The notes below the pieces were generated by a model. The model was not told the origin of the DNA. It saw nothing but the letters and a program-made list of their open reading frames with translations, and made no database searches. From Pseudomonas sp. Bout1 (GTDB taxonomy: Bacteria > Pseudomonadota > Gammaproteobacteria > Pseudomonadales > Pseudomonadaceae), in contig NZ_JAVIWK010000001.1 in assembly GCF_034314165.1 (NCBI RefSeq), positions 6,153,001 to 6,217,000 on the forward strand: a DNA stretch of 64,000 nucleotides, read 5' to 3'. Every line of letters starts with the position of its first letter. The first letter of the stretch is position 1. Position numbers and translations under genes: made by a program. Of the stretch, positions 32,805-44,505 are shown in pieces.

Positions 32805-34133
32805 ATGGCCAAGAAGCTTTACATCGAAACCCACGGTTGCCAGATGAACGAGTACGACAGCTCGCGCATGGTCGATCTGCTGGGTGAACATCAGGCCCTG
32901 GAAGTCACCGCCCGCGCTGAAGACGCCGACGTGATCCTGCTCAATACCTGCTCGATCCGCGAGCGGGCCCAAGACCGGGTCTACTCGCAGTTGGGCCGCT
33001 GGCGCGAATTGAAGCTGGCCAACCCGGACATGGTGATCGCTGTGGGCGGTTGCGTGGCCAGCCAGGAAGGCGCTGCCATTCGCGACCGCGCACCCTATGT
33101 GGACGTGGTCTTCGGCCCGCAAACCCTGCACCGCCTGCCGGAAATGATCGACGCCGCACGCCTCACCAAGCTGCCGCAGGTCGACGTCTCGTTCCCGGAA
33201 ATCGAAAAATTCGACCACCTGCCCGAGCCGCGCATCGACGGCCCGAGCGCGTATGTGTCGGTGATGGAAGGCTGCAGCAAGTACTGCACCTTCTGTGTGG
33301 TGCCGTACACCCGCGGCGAAGAGGTCAGCCGCCCGTTCGACGACGTGCTGGCAGAAATCATCCACCTGGCCGAGAACGGCGTGCGTGAAGTGACCCTGCT
33401 GGGGCAGAACGTCAACGGCTATCGCGGCCAGACCCACGACGGGCGCCTGGCCGACCTCGCGGAGTTGATCCGTGTCGTCGCCGCTGTCGATGGCATCGAG
33501 CGGATTCGCTACACCACCTCGCACCCGCTGGAGTTTTCCGACAGCCTGATCCAGGCCCACGCCGACGTGCCGGAGTTGGTCAAGCACCTGCACTTGCCGG
33601 TGCAATCGGGTTCGGACCGCATTCTCTCGGCGATGAAGCGCAACCACACGGCCCTGGAATACAAATCCAAACTGCGCAAATTGCGTGCAGCGGTACCGGG
33701 CATATGCATCAGCTCGGACTTTATCGTCGGCTTCCCCGGGGAAACCGAGAAAGATTTCCAGCAGACCATGAAGCTGATTGAAGACGTCGGTTTCGACTTC
33801 TCCTACTCGTTCGTCTACAGCCAGCGACCAGGCACCCCGGCGGCCGACCTGCTCGACGAGACTCCGGAAGCGTTGAAGAAAGAGCGTTTGAACGCGCTGC
33901 AACATCGCCTCAACCAGCAGGGTTTCGAGATCAGCCGACAGATGGTGGGCTCGACCCAGCGCATCCTGGTCACCGACTACTCGAAAAAGGACCCTGGCGA
34001 ATTGCAGGGCCGCACCGAGAACAACCGGATCGTCAACTTCCGCTGCGATAATCCGACGCTGATCGGGCAGTTCGCCGACGTGCACATCGACGCGGCGCAA
34101 CCGCACTCGCTGCGCGGCTCGCTGATTAACTGA
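32805..34133 (+). CDS. miaB: tRNA-2-methylthio-N6-dimethylallyladenosine synthase
   Basis: 442 residues, a radical SAM methylthiotransferase that methylthiolates i6A37 in tRNA. The N-terminal UPF0004 domain carries the three cysteines in [18 protein letters not shown] and GGCVASQEG, which bind the auxiliary cluster. The radical SAM motif is CSKYCTFC, and the C-terminal TRAM domain ends [15 protein letters not shown]. The ATG at 32805 is used because it opens [12 protein letters not shown]; an ATG 12 bases upstream is possible. Its 3' side is marked by a REP pair, and the ybeZ-ybeY-corC-lnt operon follows. Confidence 0.96.
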   Translation: MAKKLYIETHGCQMNEYDSSRMVDLLGEHQALEVTARAEDADVILLNTCSIRERAQDRVYSQLGRWRELKLANPDMVIAVGGCVASQEGAAIRDRAPYVDVVFGPQTLHRLPEMIDAARLTKLPQVDVSFPEIEKFDHLPEPRIDGPSAYVSVMEGCSKYCTFCVVPYTRGEEVSRPFDDVLAEIIHLAENGVREVTLLGQNVNGYRGQTHDGRLADLAELIRVVAAVDGIERIRYTTSHPLEFSDSLIQAHADVPELVKHLHLPVQSGSDRILSAMKRNHTALEYKSKLRKLRAAVPGICISSDFIVGFPGETEKDFQQTMKLIEDVGFDFSYSFVYSQRPGTPAADLLDETPEALKKERLNALQHRLNQQGFEISRQMVGSTQRILVTDYSKKDPGELQGRTENNRIVNFRCDNPTLIGQFADVHIDAAQPHSLRGSLIN

Positions 34134-34166
34134 GACCCCGGGTTTCAAGGCAAATGAAGATCAAAT

Positions 34167-34254
34167 GTGGGAGCTGGCTTGCCTGCGATTGCGATATAAC
34201 AGGCAGCATATATTTCGGCCGTGCCGGCCCCATCGCAGGCAAGCCAGCTCCCAC
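34167..34254. repeat. REP pair, GTGGGAGCTGGCTTGCCTGCGAT class
   Basis: Two arms face each other between miaB and ybeZ. Confidence 0.86.
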
Positions 34255-34370
34255 AGTAGATCCCCGTTGTTCTTGAGAGCGGGCCCAGGCCATATAAGTG
34301 CTTTCGTACCCGCGCCACTGGCGTTATCCTTGATTTCATCTTAATTGCCCCAGGGCGGCTAAAAGCGACC

Positions 34371-35372
34371 TTGAACGCACCCATAGAACCACATCGTTTC
34401 CTTCTCGAGCCCTTTGAGGCTCGCCGTTTCGCCAATCTGTGCGGACAGTTCGACGAGCACCTGCGCCTGATCGAACAACGCCTGAGCATCGAGATCCGCA
34501 ACCGCGGCAATCAGTTCGAGCTCATTGGTGAACCCGAACACACCACCTCGGCAGAAAACCTTCTGCGCCGCCTCTACCGGGAAACCAAAGGTAGCGAGCT
34601 GTCGCCGGAAACGGTGCACCTGTACCTGCAGGAATCTGCGGTGCAAGACCTTGCCAATAACCCGGTGGCCGAAGCCAGCGTCGCGTTGCGCACCAAAAAA
34701 GGCATGATTCGCCCTCGCGGCCTGAATCAGCAGCGCTACGTCAAAGAGATCCTGGGCAACGACATCAACTTCGGCATCGGCCCGGCGGGTACCGGCAAGA
34801 CCTACCTGGCCGTGGCCTGTGCGGTCGACGCCCTGGAGCGCGAGCAGGTGCGACGCATCCTGCTGGTGCGCCCGGCGGTAGAGGCCGGCGAGAAACTCGG
34901 CTTTTTGCCTGGTGACCTGGCCCAGAAGATCGACCCGTACCTGCGCCCGCTCTACGACGCGCTCTACGAGATGCTCGGCTTCGAATACGTGGCCAAGCTG
35001 ATCGAGCGCCAGGTGATCGAGATCGCCCCGCTGGCCTACATGCGCGGCCGTACGCTGAACAACAGCTTCATCATCCTCGACGAAAGCCAGAACACCACCG
35101 TCGAGCAGATGAAAATGTTCCTGACCCGGATCGGCTTCGGCTCCACGGCCGTGATCACCGGCGACGTCACCCAGGTCGACCTGCCCAAGGGCACCAAGTC
35201 GGGCCTGGCCCAGGTGATCGACGTGCTCAAGGACGTGCCGGGGATCAGCTTCACGCATTTCATGCCCAAAGACGTGGTACGTCACCCGCTGGTGCAGCGC
35301 ATTGTCGAAGCCTACGAGCGCTTCGAACACCGCGACGACCAGCCGGCCAAGGACACCCGCCGCGATGCTTGA
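34371..35372 (+). CDS. ybeZ: PhoH-like ATPase YbeZ
   Basis: 333 residues, starting with TTG. No ATG or GTG in frame fits the conserved opening [19 protein letters not shown], so the TTG is probably real. The Walker A motif is GPAGTGKT near residues 137-144, followed by [18 protein letters not shown] and the Walker [11 protein letters not shown]. PhoH/YbeZ is an ATPase often co-encoded with the endoribonuclease YbeY and thought to assist it in ribosome-related RNA processing. It overlaps ybeY by eight bases, so translation is coupled. Confidence 0.93.
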   Translation: MNAPIEPHRFLLEPFEARRFANLCGQFDEHLRLIEQRLSIEIRNRGNQFELIGEPEHTTSAENLLRRLYRETKGSELSPETVHLYLQESAVQDLANNPVAEASVALRTKKGMIRPRGLNQQRYVKEILGNDINFGIGPAGTGKTYLAVACAVDALEREQVRRILLVRPAVEAGEKLGFLPGDLAQKIDPYLRPLYDALYEMLGFEYVAKLIERQVIEIAPLAYMRGRTLNNSFIILDESQNTTVEQMKMFLTRIGFGSTAVITGDVTQVDLPKGTKSGLAQVIDVLKDVPGISFTHFMPKDVVRHPLVQRIVEAYERFEHRDDQPAKDTRRDA

Positions 35373-35838
35373 GCTTGACCTGCAACTGGCCACCGAAGCG
35401 CCCGCCCCCAGCGAAGAACAGTTGCGCCAATGGTGCACCCTGGCCCTGCGCCAGCGCACCGCCGACTCGGAACTGACCATTCGCCTGGTGGATGAGCCCG
35501 AAGGCCGTGAACTGAATCACACCTGGCGCCAAAAAGACTACGCGACCAACGTGCTGTCGTTTCCCGCCGACGTACCCGACGAGCTACTGGATATCCCATT
35601 GCTGGGCGACCTGGTGATCTGCGTCGAGGTGGTCGAGCGTGAAGCAAAGGAGCAGGGCAAGGAACTTGAGGCCCATTGGGCCCATCTAGTCATCCACGGC
35701 TGCTTGCATCTCTTGGGTTACGACCATATAGACGATGACGAAGCCGAAGAAATGGAAGCACTGGAACGAACGTTGCTTGCAGAACTGGGTCATCGTGACC
35801 CGTATGCAGACGACGAAATTGCAACTACACCTAACTGA
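35365..35838 (+). CDS. ybeY: endoribonuclease YbeY
   Basis: 157 residues from the ATG that overlaps the ybeZ stop. The zinc motif [11 protein letters not shown] near residue 112 gives the three histidine ligands of YbeY. Upstream are [28 protein letters not shown] and [16 protein letters not shown]. YbeY is needed for 16S rRNA 3'-end maturation and 70S quality control. The ATG at 35365 is chosen over an upstream in-frame start inside ybeZ. The corC gene follows 27 bases downstream. Confidence 0.95.
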   Translation: MLELDLQLATEAPAPSEEQLRQWCTLALRQRTADSELTIRLVDEPEGRELNHTWRQKDYATNVLSFPADVPDELLDIPLLGDLVICVEVVEREAKEQGKELEAHWAHLVIHGCLHLLGYDHIDDDEAEEMEALERTLLAELGHRDPYADDEIATTPN

Positions 35839-35865
35839 AACAACAAAGGATTTAGAGTAATCGCT

Positions 35866-36705
35866 ATGAGCGAAGACCGATCGAGCAACGGGCAAAAGTC
35901 ATGGCTGGGGAAACTCACCCAGGCCTTTGCCCACGAGCCGAAAAACCGCCAGGAGCTGTTGGAGCTGCTGCGCGAGGCACATCAGAACAAGTTGCTGGAC
36001 AGCGAAGCGCTGGCCATCGTCGAAGGCGCCATCCAGGTGGCTGACCTGCAAGTACGGGACATCATGGTTCCGCGCTCGCAGATGATCAGCATCAAGGCGA
36101 CCCAGACCCCTCGGGAATTCCTCCCGGCCGTCATCGACTCGGCGCACTCGCGCTACCCGGTGATCGGCGAAAGCCATGACGACGTCATGGGCGTCCTGCT
36201 GGCCAAGGACCTGCTGCCGCTGATCCTCAAGGAGAACGGCGACAGCTTCAACATCAAGGACCTGCTGCGTCCTGCCACCTTCGTCCCCGAATCCAAGCGC
36301 CTGAATGTGCTGCTGCGCGAATTTCGTGCGAACCACAACCACATGGCCATCGTGATTGACGAATACGGCGGTGTGGCCGGCTTGGTGACCATCGAAGACG
36401 TGCTGGAACAGATCGTCGGCGACATCGAAGACGAACACGACGTTGAAGAAGACAGCTACATCAAACCGCTGCCCAGCGGTGACTTCCTGGTCAAGGCCCT
36501 GACGCCGATCGAGAACTTCAACGAGTTCTTCGACAGCGAATTCTCCGACGATGAGTTCGACACCGTCGGCGGCCTGGTCATGAGTGCGTTCGGCCATCTG
36601 CCCAAGCGCAACGAGACCACGGAAATCGGCGCCTATCGCTTTCGCATCCTGAATGCCGACAGCCGTAGAATCCATTTGATCCGCCTGACACCCATTGCTC
36701 GCTAA
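35866..36705 (+). CDS. corC: CNNM/CorC-type CBS-domain magnesium/cobalt efflux protein
   Basis: 279 residues with no membrane segment: two CBS domains (about 70-190, beginning VRDIMVPRSQMISI and with MAIVIDEYGGVAGLVTIEDVLEQIVGDIEDE) and the C-terminal CorC/HlyC transporter-associated domain (GDFLVKALTPIENFNEFF to the end). This is the YbeX type. It assists magnesium and cobalt efflux and, in E. coli, ribosome maturation. It stands between ybeY and lnt in the canonical order, with lnt only eight bases away. Confidence 0.93.
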   Translation: MSEDRSSNGQKSWLGKLTQAFAHEPKNRQELLELLREAHQNKLLDSEALAIVEGAIQVADLQVRDIMVPRSQMISIKATQTPREFLPAVIDSAHSRYPVIGESHDDVMGVLLAKDLLPLILKENGDSFNIKDLLRPATFVPESKRLNVLLREFRANHNHMAIVIDEYGGVAGLVTIEDVLEQIVGDIEDEHDVEEDSYIKPLPSGDFLVKALTPIENFNEFFDSEFSDDEFDTVGGLVMSAFGHLPKRNETTEIGAYRFRILNADSRRIHLIRLTPIAR

Positions 36706-36713
36706 GGATTGAT

Positions 36714-38237
36714 ATGCGCCGTCTGACCGCACCCGGCTGGCCCGGTAACCTGCTGGCCGTGGTAGCCGGCGCCATCACCACCCTGGCGCTGGCGCCGTTC
36801 GACTTCTGGCCGTTTGCGCTGGTGGCGGTCGGGTTCTTTTATGCGGGATTGCGCGAGCTGACACCACGCCAGGCCTTGGGCCGTGGCTGGTGCTTCGGTT
36901 TCGGCCTGTTTGGCGCCGGCACCAGCTGGATCTACTACAGCATCCACCACTTCGGCGGCGCCTCGGTGCTGCTGGCGGGCATGCTGATGCTGGTATTTAC
37001 CGCTGCCATTGCCTGGTTCTTTGCCCTGCCTGCCTGGCTCTGGGCGCGCTGGCTGCGGCGCAATGAAGCGCCATTGGCTGATGCGCTGGCCTTCGCGGCA
37101 TTGTGGGTTGGCCAGGAAGCGTTTCGTGGCTGGTTCCTCACCGGCTTCCCCTGGCTCTACTCCGGTTACAGCCAGCTCGACGGCCCGCTCACCGGCCTCG
37201 CGCCGCTGGGTGGCATGTGGCTGATTTCCTTTGCCCTGGCACTGACCGCCGCCCTGATCTGCAACCTGCCGCGCCTGCTCGCGGGCAAGCGCAACCTGTT
37301 CATCGGTGCTGGCTTGCTGCTGTTGGTGGCGCCATGGGCCATCGGCCTGGCGCTCAAGCATCACGCCTGGACCACTCCCTCCGGCCCACCGCTGACCGTG
37401 GCGGCCATCCAGGGCAACGTGGAACAAAGCATGAAGTGGGACCCCGAGCAGCTCAATGCGCAGCTCGCGCTGTACCGCGACATGAGCTTCAGCTCAAAGC
37501 CCGTAGACCTGCTGGTATGGCCGGAGACCGCGGTGCCGGTGCTCAAGGAATCCGTCGAAGGTTATCTGGGCATGATGGGCAAGTTCGCCGCCGACCGGCA
37601 CACTGCACTGATCACCGGCGTACCGATTCGCCAGGAAGTGCATCACCAGAAGCGCTTCTTCAATGGCATCACCGTGGTGGGCGAAGGCGACGGCACCTAC
37701 CTGAAGCAGAAGCTGGTGCCGTTTGGCGAGTACGTGCCGCTGCAGGACATGTTGCGCGGCTTGATTGCATTCTTTGACCTGCCGATGTCGGACTTCGCCC
37801 GCGGCCCAGCCGACCAGGCCTTGCTGCAAGCCAAGGGCTATCAGATTGCGCCGTTCATTTGCTATGAAGTGGTGTACCCGGAGTTCGCTGCCAGCCTGTC
37901 GGCCCGCAGCGATTTGTTGCTGACCATCAGCAACGACACGTGGTTCGGCCGGTCCATCGGCCCGCTGCAGCATTTGCAGATGGCCCAGATGCGCGCCCTG
38001 GAAGCCGGCCGCTGGATGATTCGCGCCACCAACAACGGCGTCACCGGCCTGATCAACCCCTACGGGCAGATCACCGTGCAGATCCCGCAGTTTGAACGCG
38101 GGATCCTCTACGGCGAAGTGGTGCCGATGCACAACCTCACGCCGTACCTGGAATGGCGCTCGTGGCCGTTGATCATCCTGTGCCTTGGCCTGTTTGGCTG
38201 GGCGCTGTTGGCGGGCCGGATGTCCAAGACGGTTTAA
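36714..38237 (+). CDS. lnt: apolipoprotein N-acyltransferase
   Basis: 507 residues. Six or more N-terminal helices (beginning LLAVVAGAITTLALAPFDFWPFALVAVG) lead to a periplasmic nitrilase-fold domain with the Glu in WPETAVP, Lys in KQKLVPFGEY, and catalytic Cys in PFICYEVVYPE. A final helix follows (WPLIILCLGLFGWALL). It adds the third acyl chain to the N-terminal cysteine of lipoproteins, the last step of their maturation, at the inner membrane. It serves the many lipoproteins encoded in this window. AAGGA precedes the ATG. Confidence 0.95.
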   Translation: MRRLTAPGWPGNLLAVVAGAITTLALAPFDFWPFALVAVGFFYAGLRELTPRQALGRGWCFGFGLFGAGTSWIYYSIHHFGGASVLLAGMLMLVFTAAIAWFFALPAWLWARWLRRNEAPLADALAFAALWVGQEAFRGWFLTGFPWLYSGYSQLDGPLTGLAPLGGMWLISFALALTAALICNLPRLLAGKRNLFIGAGLLLLVAPWAIGLALKHHAWTTPSGPPLTVAAIQGNVEQSMKWDPEQLNAQLALYRDMSFSSKPVDLLVWPETAVPVLKESVEGYLGMMGKFAADRHTALITGVPIRQEVHHQKRFFNGITVVGEGDGTYLKQKLVPFGEYVPLQDMLRGLIAFFDLPMSDFARGPADQALLQAKGYQIAPFICYEVVYPEFAASLSARSDLLLTISNDTWFGRSIGPLQHLQMAQMRALEAGRWMIRATNNGVTGLINPYGQITVQIPQFERGILYGEVVPMHNLTPYLEWRSWPLIILCLGLFGWALLAGRMSKTV

Positions 38238-38256
38238 CCGGCATACTCGAATAAAT

Positions 38257-38357
38257 GTGGGAGCTGGCTTGCCTGCGATAGCATCACCTCGGTGTAACTG
38301 ACACACCGAGGTGCCTGCATCGCGGGCAGCCCGGCTCCCACAGAAGCCAGCTCCCAC
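38257..38357. repeat. REP pair, GTGGGAGCTGGCTTGCCTGCGAT class, with extra half unit
   Basis: Two arms with the common ACCTCGGTG/CACCGAGGT inner stem; the right arm is followed by an additional partial arm AAGCCAGCTCCCAC, mirroring the extra half unit seen at 3383. Confidence 0.85.
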
Positions 38358-38372
38358 ATTTGCCCTGCGGTG

Positions 38373-39134
38373 CTACCTGTAAAACAACCGATAACCGACC
38401 TGCCCTACCGCTTCATTCAGCAACTGCCCGCTCTGCCATACCGATTTGAATTCCGGCATCCAGCCACCCAGCGGCCGCGCATTATCTAAACCAAGAAACC
38501 CCACCGGCGCCGACACTACCGTAAACCCGGCCCTTTCGAAGCTCCAGCGCGAACGCGGCATGTGCCAGGCCTGAGTCACGACGACCACGCGCTTGATGCC
38601 CTGCGGCAACAGAATCTCGGCACTCATCTGCGCGTTTTCCCAGGTAGTACGGCTGCGCTCTTCCTTCCAGCGCACGCTCACGCCAAAGTCATCCTGCATC
38701 GACACCGCCATCAACTCCGCCTCGCTGGGCGGCGTACCGTAGTGCAAGCCACCGGTGGTCAACACCGGCAAGCCCGAAGCCTTGGCCAATCGGGCCGCAT
38801 AACGTTGGCGTTCCAGACCGACACCCGTCGGCTGATCGGAGCCCCAAGCCGGATCACCCCGCTCACGCCCCGAACCCAACACCACGATGGCATCGGCCTG
38901 CTGCGCCAGATTCGCCCACTCGTTACGCGCCAAGGGCGGCTCAGTCTCCAGGACCTTTGCCCCCCACTGCACCACCACTGGCAGGCTCATCAACCACATC
39001 CCGCCGAACCCCAGTGCAAAGCACACCGCCGCCAGGCGCGGCCGGCTGCGACGAAACCACCAGGCAAGCGCCAGCAACAGCAATAAAATGCCGGGCGGCA
39101 GCAACAATTGTTTAATGAAGTAACGAATAGGCAT
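38373..39134 (-). CDS. ElyC/YdcF-like DUF218 membrane protein
   Basis: 253 residues from the ATG at 39134. Two N-terminal helices (LLPPGILLLLLALAWWF and AAVCFALGFGGMWLMSL) precede a DUF218 domain with DAIVVLGSGRER, VLTTGGLHYG, VRWKEERSRTTWENAQMS and VVVVTQAWHMPRSRWSFERAGF. This layout is that of ElyC, which in E. coli affects peptidoglycan precursor use and envelope homeostasis. An in-frame GTG/ATG further upstream is not supported. Confidence 0.87.
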   Translation of the reverse strand: MPIRYFIKQLLLPPGILLLLLALAWWFRRSRPRLAAVCFALGFGGMWLMSLPVVVQWGAKVLETEPPLARNEWANLAQQADAIVVLGSGRERGDPAWGSDQPTGVGLERQRYAARLAKASGLPVLTTGGLHYGTPPSEAELMAVSMQDDFGVSVRWKEERSRTTWENAQMSAEILLPQGIKRVVVVTQAWHMPRSRWSFERAGFTVVSAPVGFLGLDNARPLGGWMPEFKSVWQSGQLLNEAVGQVGYRLFYR

Positions 39135-39237
39135 CGGGCATCTCCAAAGATGCCCGAAGCCTAAGGTGTAACGTGGTTTAGCCACAATCTTTACAGGAAC
39201 AGACGCTCAGAAGGCTATAGATAACTGACGCGGTACT

Positions 39238-39555
39238 TCACTTGAAACGCACGGACCGGAGTTTTTCCGGGCTGCGACCGGCCGACAAATCCTTGAGCCA
39301 TACCACCTTGGCCGAGCGCGAAAGCTCCTGGGCTGGCGGGGAGGCCATGCCATGGGACGCGCGATGCTCGTTTAACTCCAGATACACCCTGATCACTTCC
39401 AGCTCTGCCTGGCTCAAGCCACGCAGTTCCAACTCCAAAGGCCGCTCATCACACAATCGGCCTGCGGTTTTTGCTGCATCCAGTGCTCGACCCAAACGGT
39501 CGATCAGTCCTTCGTACACCTGCGGTTTCGTTAAAGTTAGCTGCGAATCAACCAT
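39238..39555 (-). CDS. conserved hypothetical protein upstream of leuS
   Basis: 105 residues, preceded by GAGGTGAGGG just before the ATG, a strong ribosome site. It has a helical N-terminal half (VDSQLTLTKPQVYEGLIDRL, then KTAGRLCDERPLELELRGLSQAELEVIRVYLELNE) and a C-terminal SRSAKVVWLKDLSAGRSPEKLRSV. There is no signal peptide or membrane segment. It lies divergent from leuS, as small hypothetical genes do in related Pseudomonas. I do not recognise a functional family. Confidence 0.7.
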   Translation of the reverse strand: MVDSQLTLTKPQVYEGLIDRLGRALDAAKTAGRLCDERPLELELRGLSQAELEVIRVYLELNEHRASHGMASPPAQELSRSAKVVWLKDLSAGRSPEKLRSVRFK

Positions 39556-39576
39556 CCCTCACCTCATTGAAGATAA

Positions 39577-42423
<2,847 letters not shown>

Positions 42424-42431
42424 TCGGATCG

Positions 42432-42456
42432 GGCGCCAGGGCATTACCCTGGCGCC
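42432..42456. terminator. GC hairpin between leuS and lptE (no T-tail)
   Basis: Ten perfect base pairs (GGCGCCAGGG / CCCTGGCGCC) with a 5-base loop sit eight bases after the leuS stop. There is no T-run, so it is more likely an mRNA-stabilising or attenuating hairpin than a full terminator. Confidence 0.4.
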
Positions 42457-42512
42457 GAACAAAACCTCCAGGGCCTCGATAAGGCCCACATGGTTTCAAG
42501 GGGAGCATCAAA

Positions 42513-43118
42513 ATGATCAAACGCAATCTGCTGGTTATGGGCCTTGCCGTGCTACTGAGCGCATGCGGCTTCCAGCTGCGTGGTACCGGCACCACCGATC
42601 TGACGATCAAGGAACTGGACGTTACCGCCCGCAATTCCTACGGTGAGACCGTACAACAACTGCGCCAGGTCCTGGAAAGCAGCGGCGTCAAGGTCTACTC
42701 GGGCGCAGCCTACAAACTGAACCTGGCCGATGAGAAAGAAGACCAGCGCAACCTCAGCTACGCCAGTGCCGGACGCTCTTCGGACATCGAACTGAGCACC
42801 ACGCTCTTCTTCGAAATCCAGGGCCACGACAACCTGCCGTTGATGGGCGACAAGATCCAGGTGCAAAAAGTCGTGAGCCACGACGGCAACAACCTGGTGG
42901 GTTCGGACTCCGAAGTCATCCAGGTGCGCAAGGAAATGCGTCGCGAACTGGTGCAGCGCATGGTTCTGCGTCTGCAACTGATCACCCCGGAGCAACTGGA
43001 TAAACTGCAGCAAATGGCCGACAACAAAGCCAGGGCGGATGCCGATGCGCTGAAAGCTGCGCAAGAGTACGAAGACAACACGCCGAAGCAATCGCCTGCT
43101 GAAGTCCCTGTCGAGTAA
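42513..43118 (+). CDS. lptE: LPS-assembly lipoprotein LptE
   Basis: 201 residues. The lipobox is LSAC with Cys18, followed by GFQLRGTG, the LptE (RlpB) opening. LptE is an outer-membrane lipoprotein that plugs the LptD barrel and helps deliver LPS to the surface. The C-terminal ~45 residues are charged and probably disordered (RADADALKAAQEYEDNTPKQSPAEVPVE). It lies between leuS and holA in the standard order, with GC hairpins on both sides. GGGGAG precedes the ATG. Confidence 0.93.
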   Translation: MIKRNLLVMGLAVLLSACGFQLRGTGTTDLTIKELDVTARNSYGETVQQLRQVLESSGVKVYSGAAYKLNLADEKEDQRNLSYASAGRSSDIELSTTLFFEIQGHDNLPLMGDKIQVQKVVSHDGNNLVGSDSEVIQVRKEMRRELVQRMVLRLQLITPEQLDKLQQMADNKARADADALKAAQEYEDNTPKQSPAEVPVE

Positions 43119-43124
43119 GCCAGA

Positions 43125-43145
43125 CGGGGCGCCCCAGGCGCCCCG
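43125..43145. terminator. GC hairpin between lptE and holA (no T-tail)
   Basis: Nine base pairs (CGGGGCGCC / GGCGCCCCG) with a 3-base loop fill the gap after the lptE stop and end about 13 bases before the holA ATG. Without T-tail; could limit holA translation or mark an mRNA end. Confidence 0.4.
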
Positions 43146-43157
43146 TTCGCCCCGCCT

Positions 43158-44195
43158 ATGAAACTTGCCCCCGCCCAACTCGCCAAGCACCTGCAAGGCA
43201 GCCTTGCGCCCGTCTACATCGTCAGCGGTGACGACCCGCTGCTGTGCCAGGAAGCGGCGGACGCGATTCGCACTGCCGCCCGCCAACAGGGCTTCGATGA
43301 ACGCCAGGTGTTCAGTGCCGACGCCAGTTTCGACTGGGGTACGCTGCTGCAGGCCGGGGCGAGCATGTCGCTGTTCGCTGAAAAGCGCCTGCTGGAACTG
43401 CGCCTGCCTTCGGGCAAGCCCGGCGACAAGGGCGCGGCGGCGCTGATGGAATACTGTGCACGCCCTGCCGAAGACACGTTGTTGCTGATCAGCCTGCCCA
43501 AGCTCGATGGCAGCGCGCAGAAAACCAAGTGGGGCAAGGCGCTGGTGGAAGGTGCACAGACCCAGTTCATACAGATCTGGCCGGTGGACAGCAGCCAACT
43601 GCCCCAGTGGATTCGCCAGCGCCTGTCGCAATCCGGGCTGACCGCCAGCCAGGACGCGATAGAGCTGATTGCAGCGCGGGTGGAAGGCAACCTGCTGGCG
43701 GCCGCCCAGGAAATCGAAAAGCTCAAGCTGATGGCAGAAGGCGGCCAGATCACGGTGGAAACCGTACAAGGCGCCGTGGCTGACAGCGCACGCTTTGACG
43801 TATTTGGCCTGGTGGACGCGATCCTTAACGGTGAACCCGCCCACGCCCTGCGCATGCTCGAAGGGCTGCGTGGCGAAGGCGTCGAGCCGCCCGTGATTCT
43901 CTGGGCCCTGGCCCGGGAATTACGCTTGCTGGCCAACATTGCCCTGCAGTACAGCCAAGGCATCCCCCTGGACAAGGCGTTCAGCCAAGCGCGGCCACCG
44001 GTGTGGGACAAGCGCAAGCCGCTGATCAGCAAAGCCCTGCAACGGCACTCGGCGCAACGCTGGGCGCAATTGCTGCTGGAAGCCCAGCGCATTGACGCGC
44101 AGATCAAAGGCCAGGCGGCAGGATCTCCCTGGATGAGCCTGAGTCGTTTGTCACTTTTGATGTCTGGACAGCGCCTGGCGTTACCTGCTGAATAG
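43158..44195 (+). CDS. holA: DNA polymerase III delta subunit
   Basis: 345 residues. HolA is the clamp-loader delta subunit that opens the beta sliding clamp. The opening KLAPAQLAKHLQGSLAPVYIVSGDDPLLCQEAADAIR and the inner SRQQGFDERQVFSADASFDWGTLL match the family, and the C-terminal GLRGEGVEPPVILWALARELRLL and QAAGSPWMSLSRLSLLM are typical. No ribosome site is obvious in the short gap, so its expression may rely on lptE translation. Confidence 0.93.
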   Translation: MKLAPAQLAKHLQGSLAPVYIVSGDDPLLCQEAADAIRTAARQQGFDERQVFSADASFDWGTLLQAGASMSLFAEKRLLELRLPSGKPGDKGAAALMEYCARPAEDTLLLISLPKLDGSAQKTKWGKALVEGAQTQFIQIWPVDSSQLPQWIRQRLSQSGLTASQDAIELIAARVEGNLLAAAQEIEKLKLMAEGGQITVETVQGAVADSARFDVFGLVDAILNGEPAHALRMLEGLRGEGVEPPVILWALARELRLLANIALQYSQGIPLDKAFSQARPPVWDKRKPLISKALQRHSAQRWAQLLLEAQRIDAQIKGQAAGSPWMSLSRLSLLMSGQRLALPAE

Positions 44196-44279
44196 TCCTA
44201 CGTATTGCTGGGCTGGACAGAATCCAAACTTCGGCCGATGATTCGCACCGCATCATCAACCCGCCAAAGAGTACCCATC

Positions 44280-44444
44280 ATGAGCAAAAAGCCATCCAAG
44301 CATGGCCCCAACAAGGCCAAATCCATCATCGCCCAGCCGTTGTTCCGCAGTCGCCAGGAACGCGCCGGCAAGGGCAAAGGCAGCTACCGCCGCGAAGCCT
44401 TCCAGTCTAATAGCTGGGAGGCTTCTTACTTTCTGGCTGCCTGA
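44280..44444 (+). CDS. arfA: alternative ribosome-rescue factor ArfA
   Basis: 54 residues from the ATG at 44280 (MSKKPSKHGPNKAKSIIAQP); earlier in-frame starts to 44205 lie outside the conserved part. The core LFRSRQERAGKGKGSYRREAF contains the ArfA signature: a LFR(S/Q)R patch and the GKGSYxR segment that, in E. coli, contacts the decoding centre of stalled ribosomes and recruits RF2. The 3' part of the gene contains a 12-bp hairpin (44395-44426) in frame. In E. coli and relatives such a hairpin in arfA leads to nonstop mRNA, so that tmRNA keeps ArfA low unless trans-translation fails. It sits between holA and sltB3. Confidence 0.9.
   Translation: MSKKPSKHGPNKAKSIIAQPLFRSRQERAGKGKGSYRREAFQSNSWEASYFLAA
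44395..44426 (+). promoter_or_regulatory. hairpin inside the arfA coding sequence
   Basis: GAAGCCTTCCAG pairs with CTGGGAGGCTTC over 12 positions (one T-G pair) around an 8-base loop TCTAATAG. The 3' side continues TTACTTTCT, somewhat U-rich. Matches the location of the RNase III or terminator hairpins that make arfA messages nonstop in other proteobacteria. Confidence 0.7.
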
Positions 44445-44505
44445 AGGCAAGTGCCCCTCTGGCATGATAAGGTCTGTACCTGATTCGTATTCCCTGGACC
44501 TGTGC

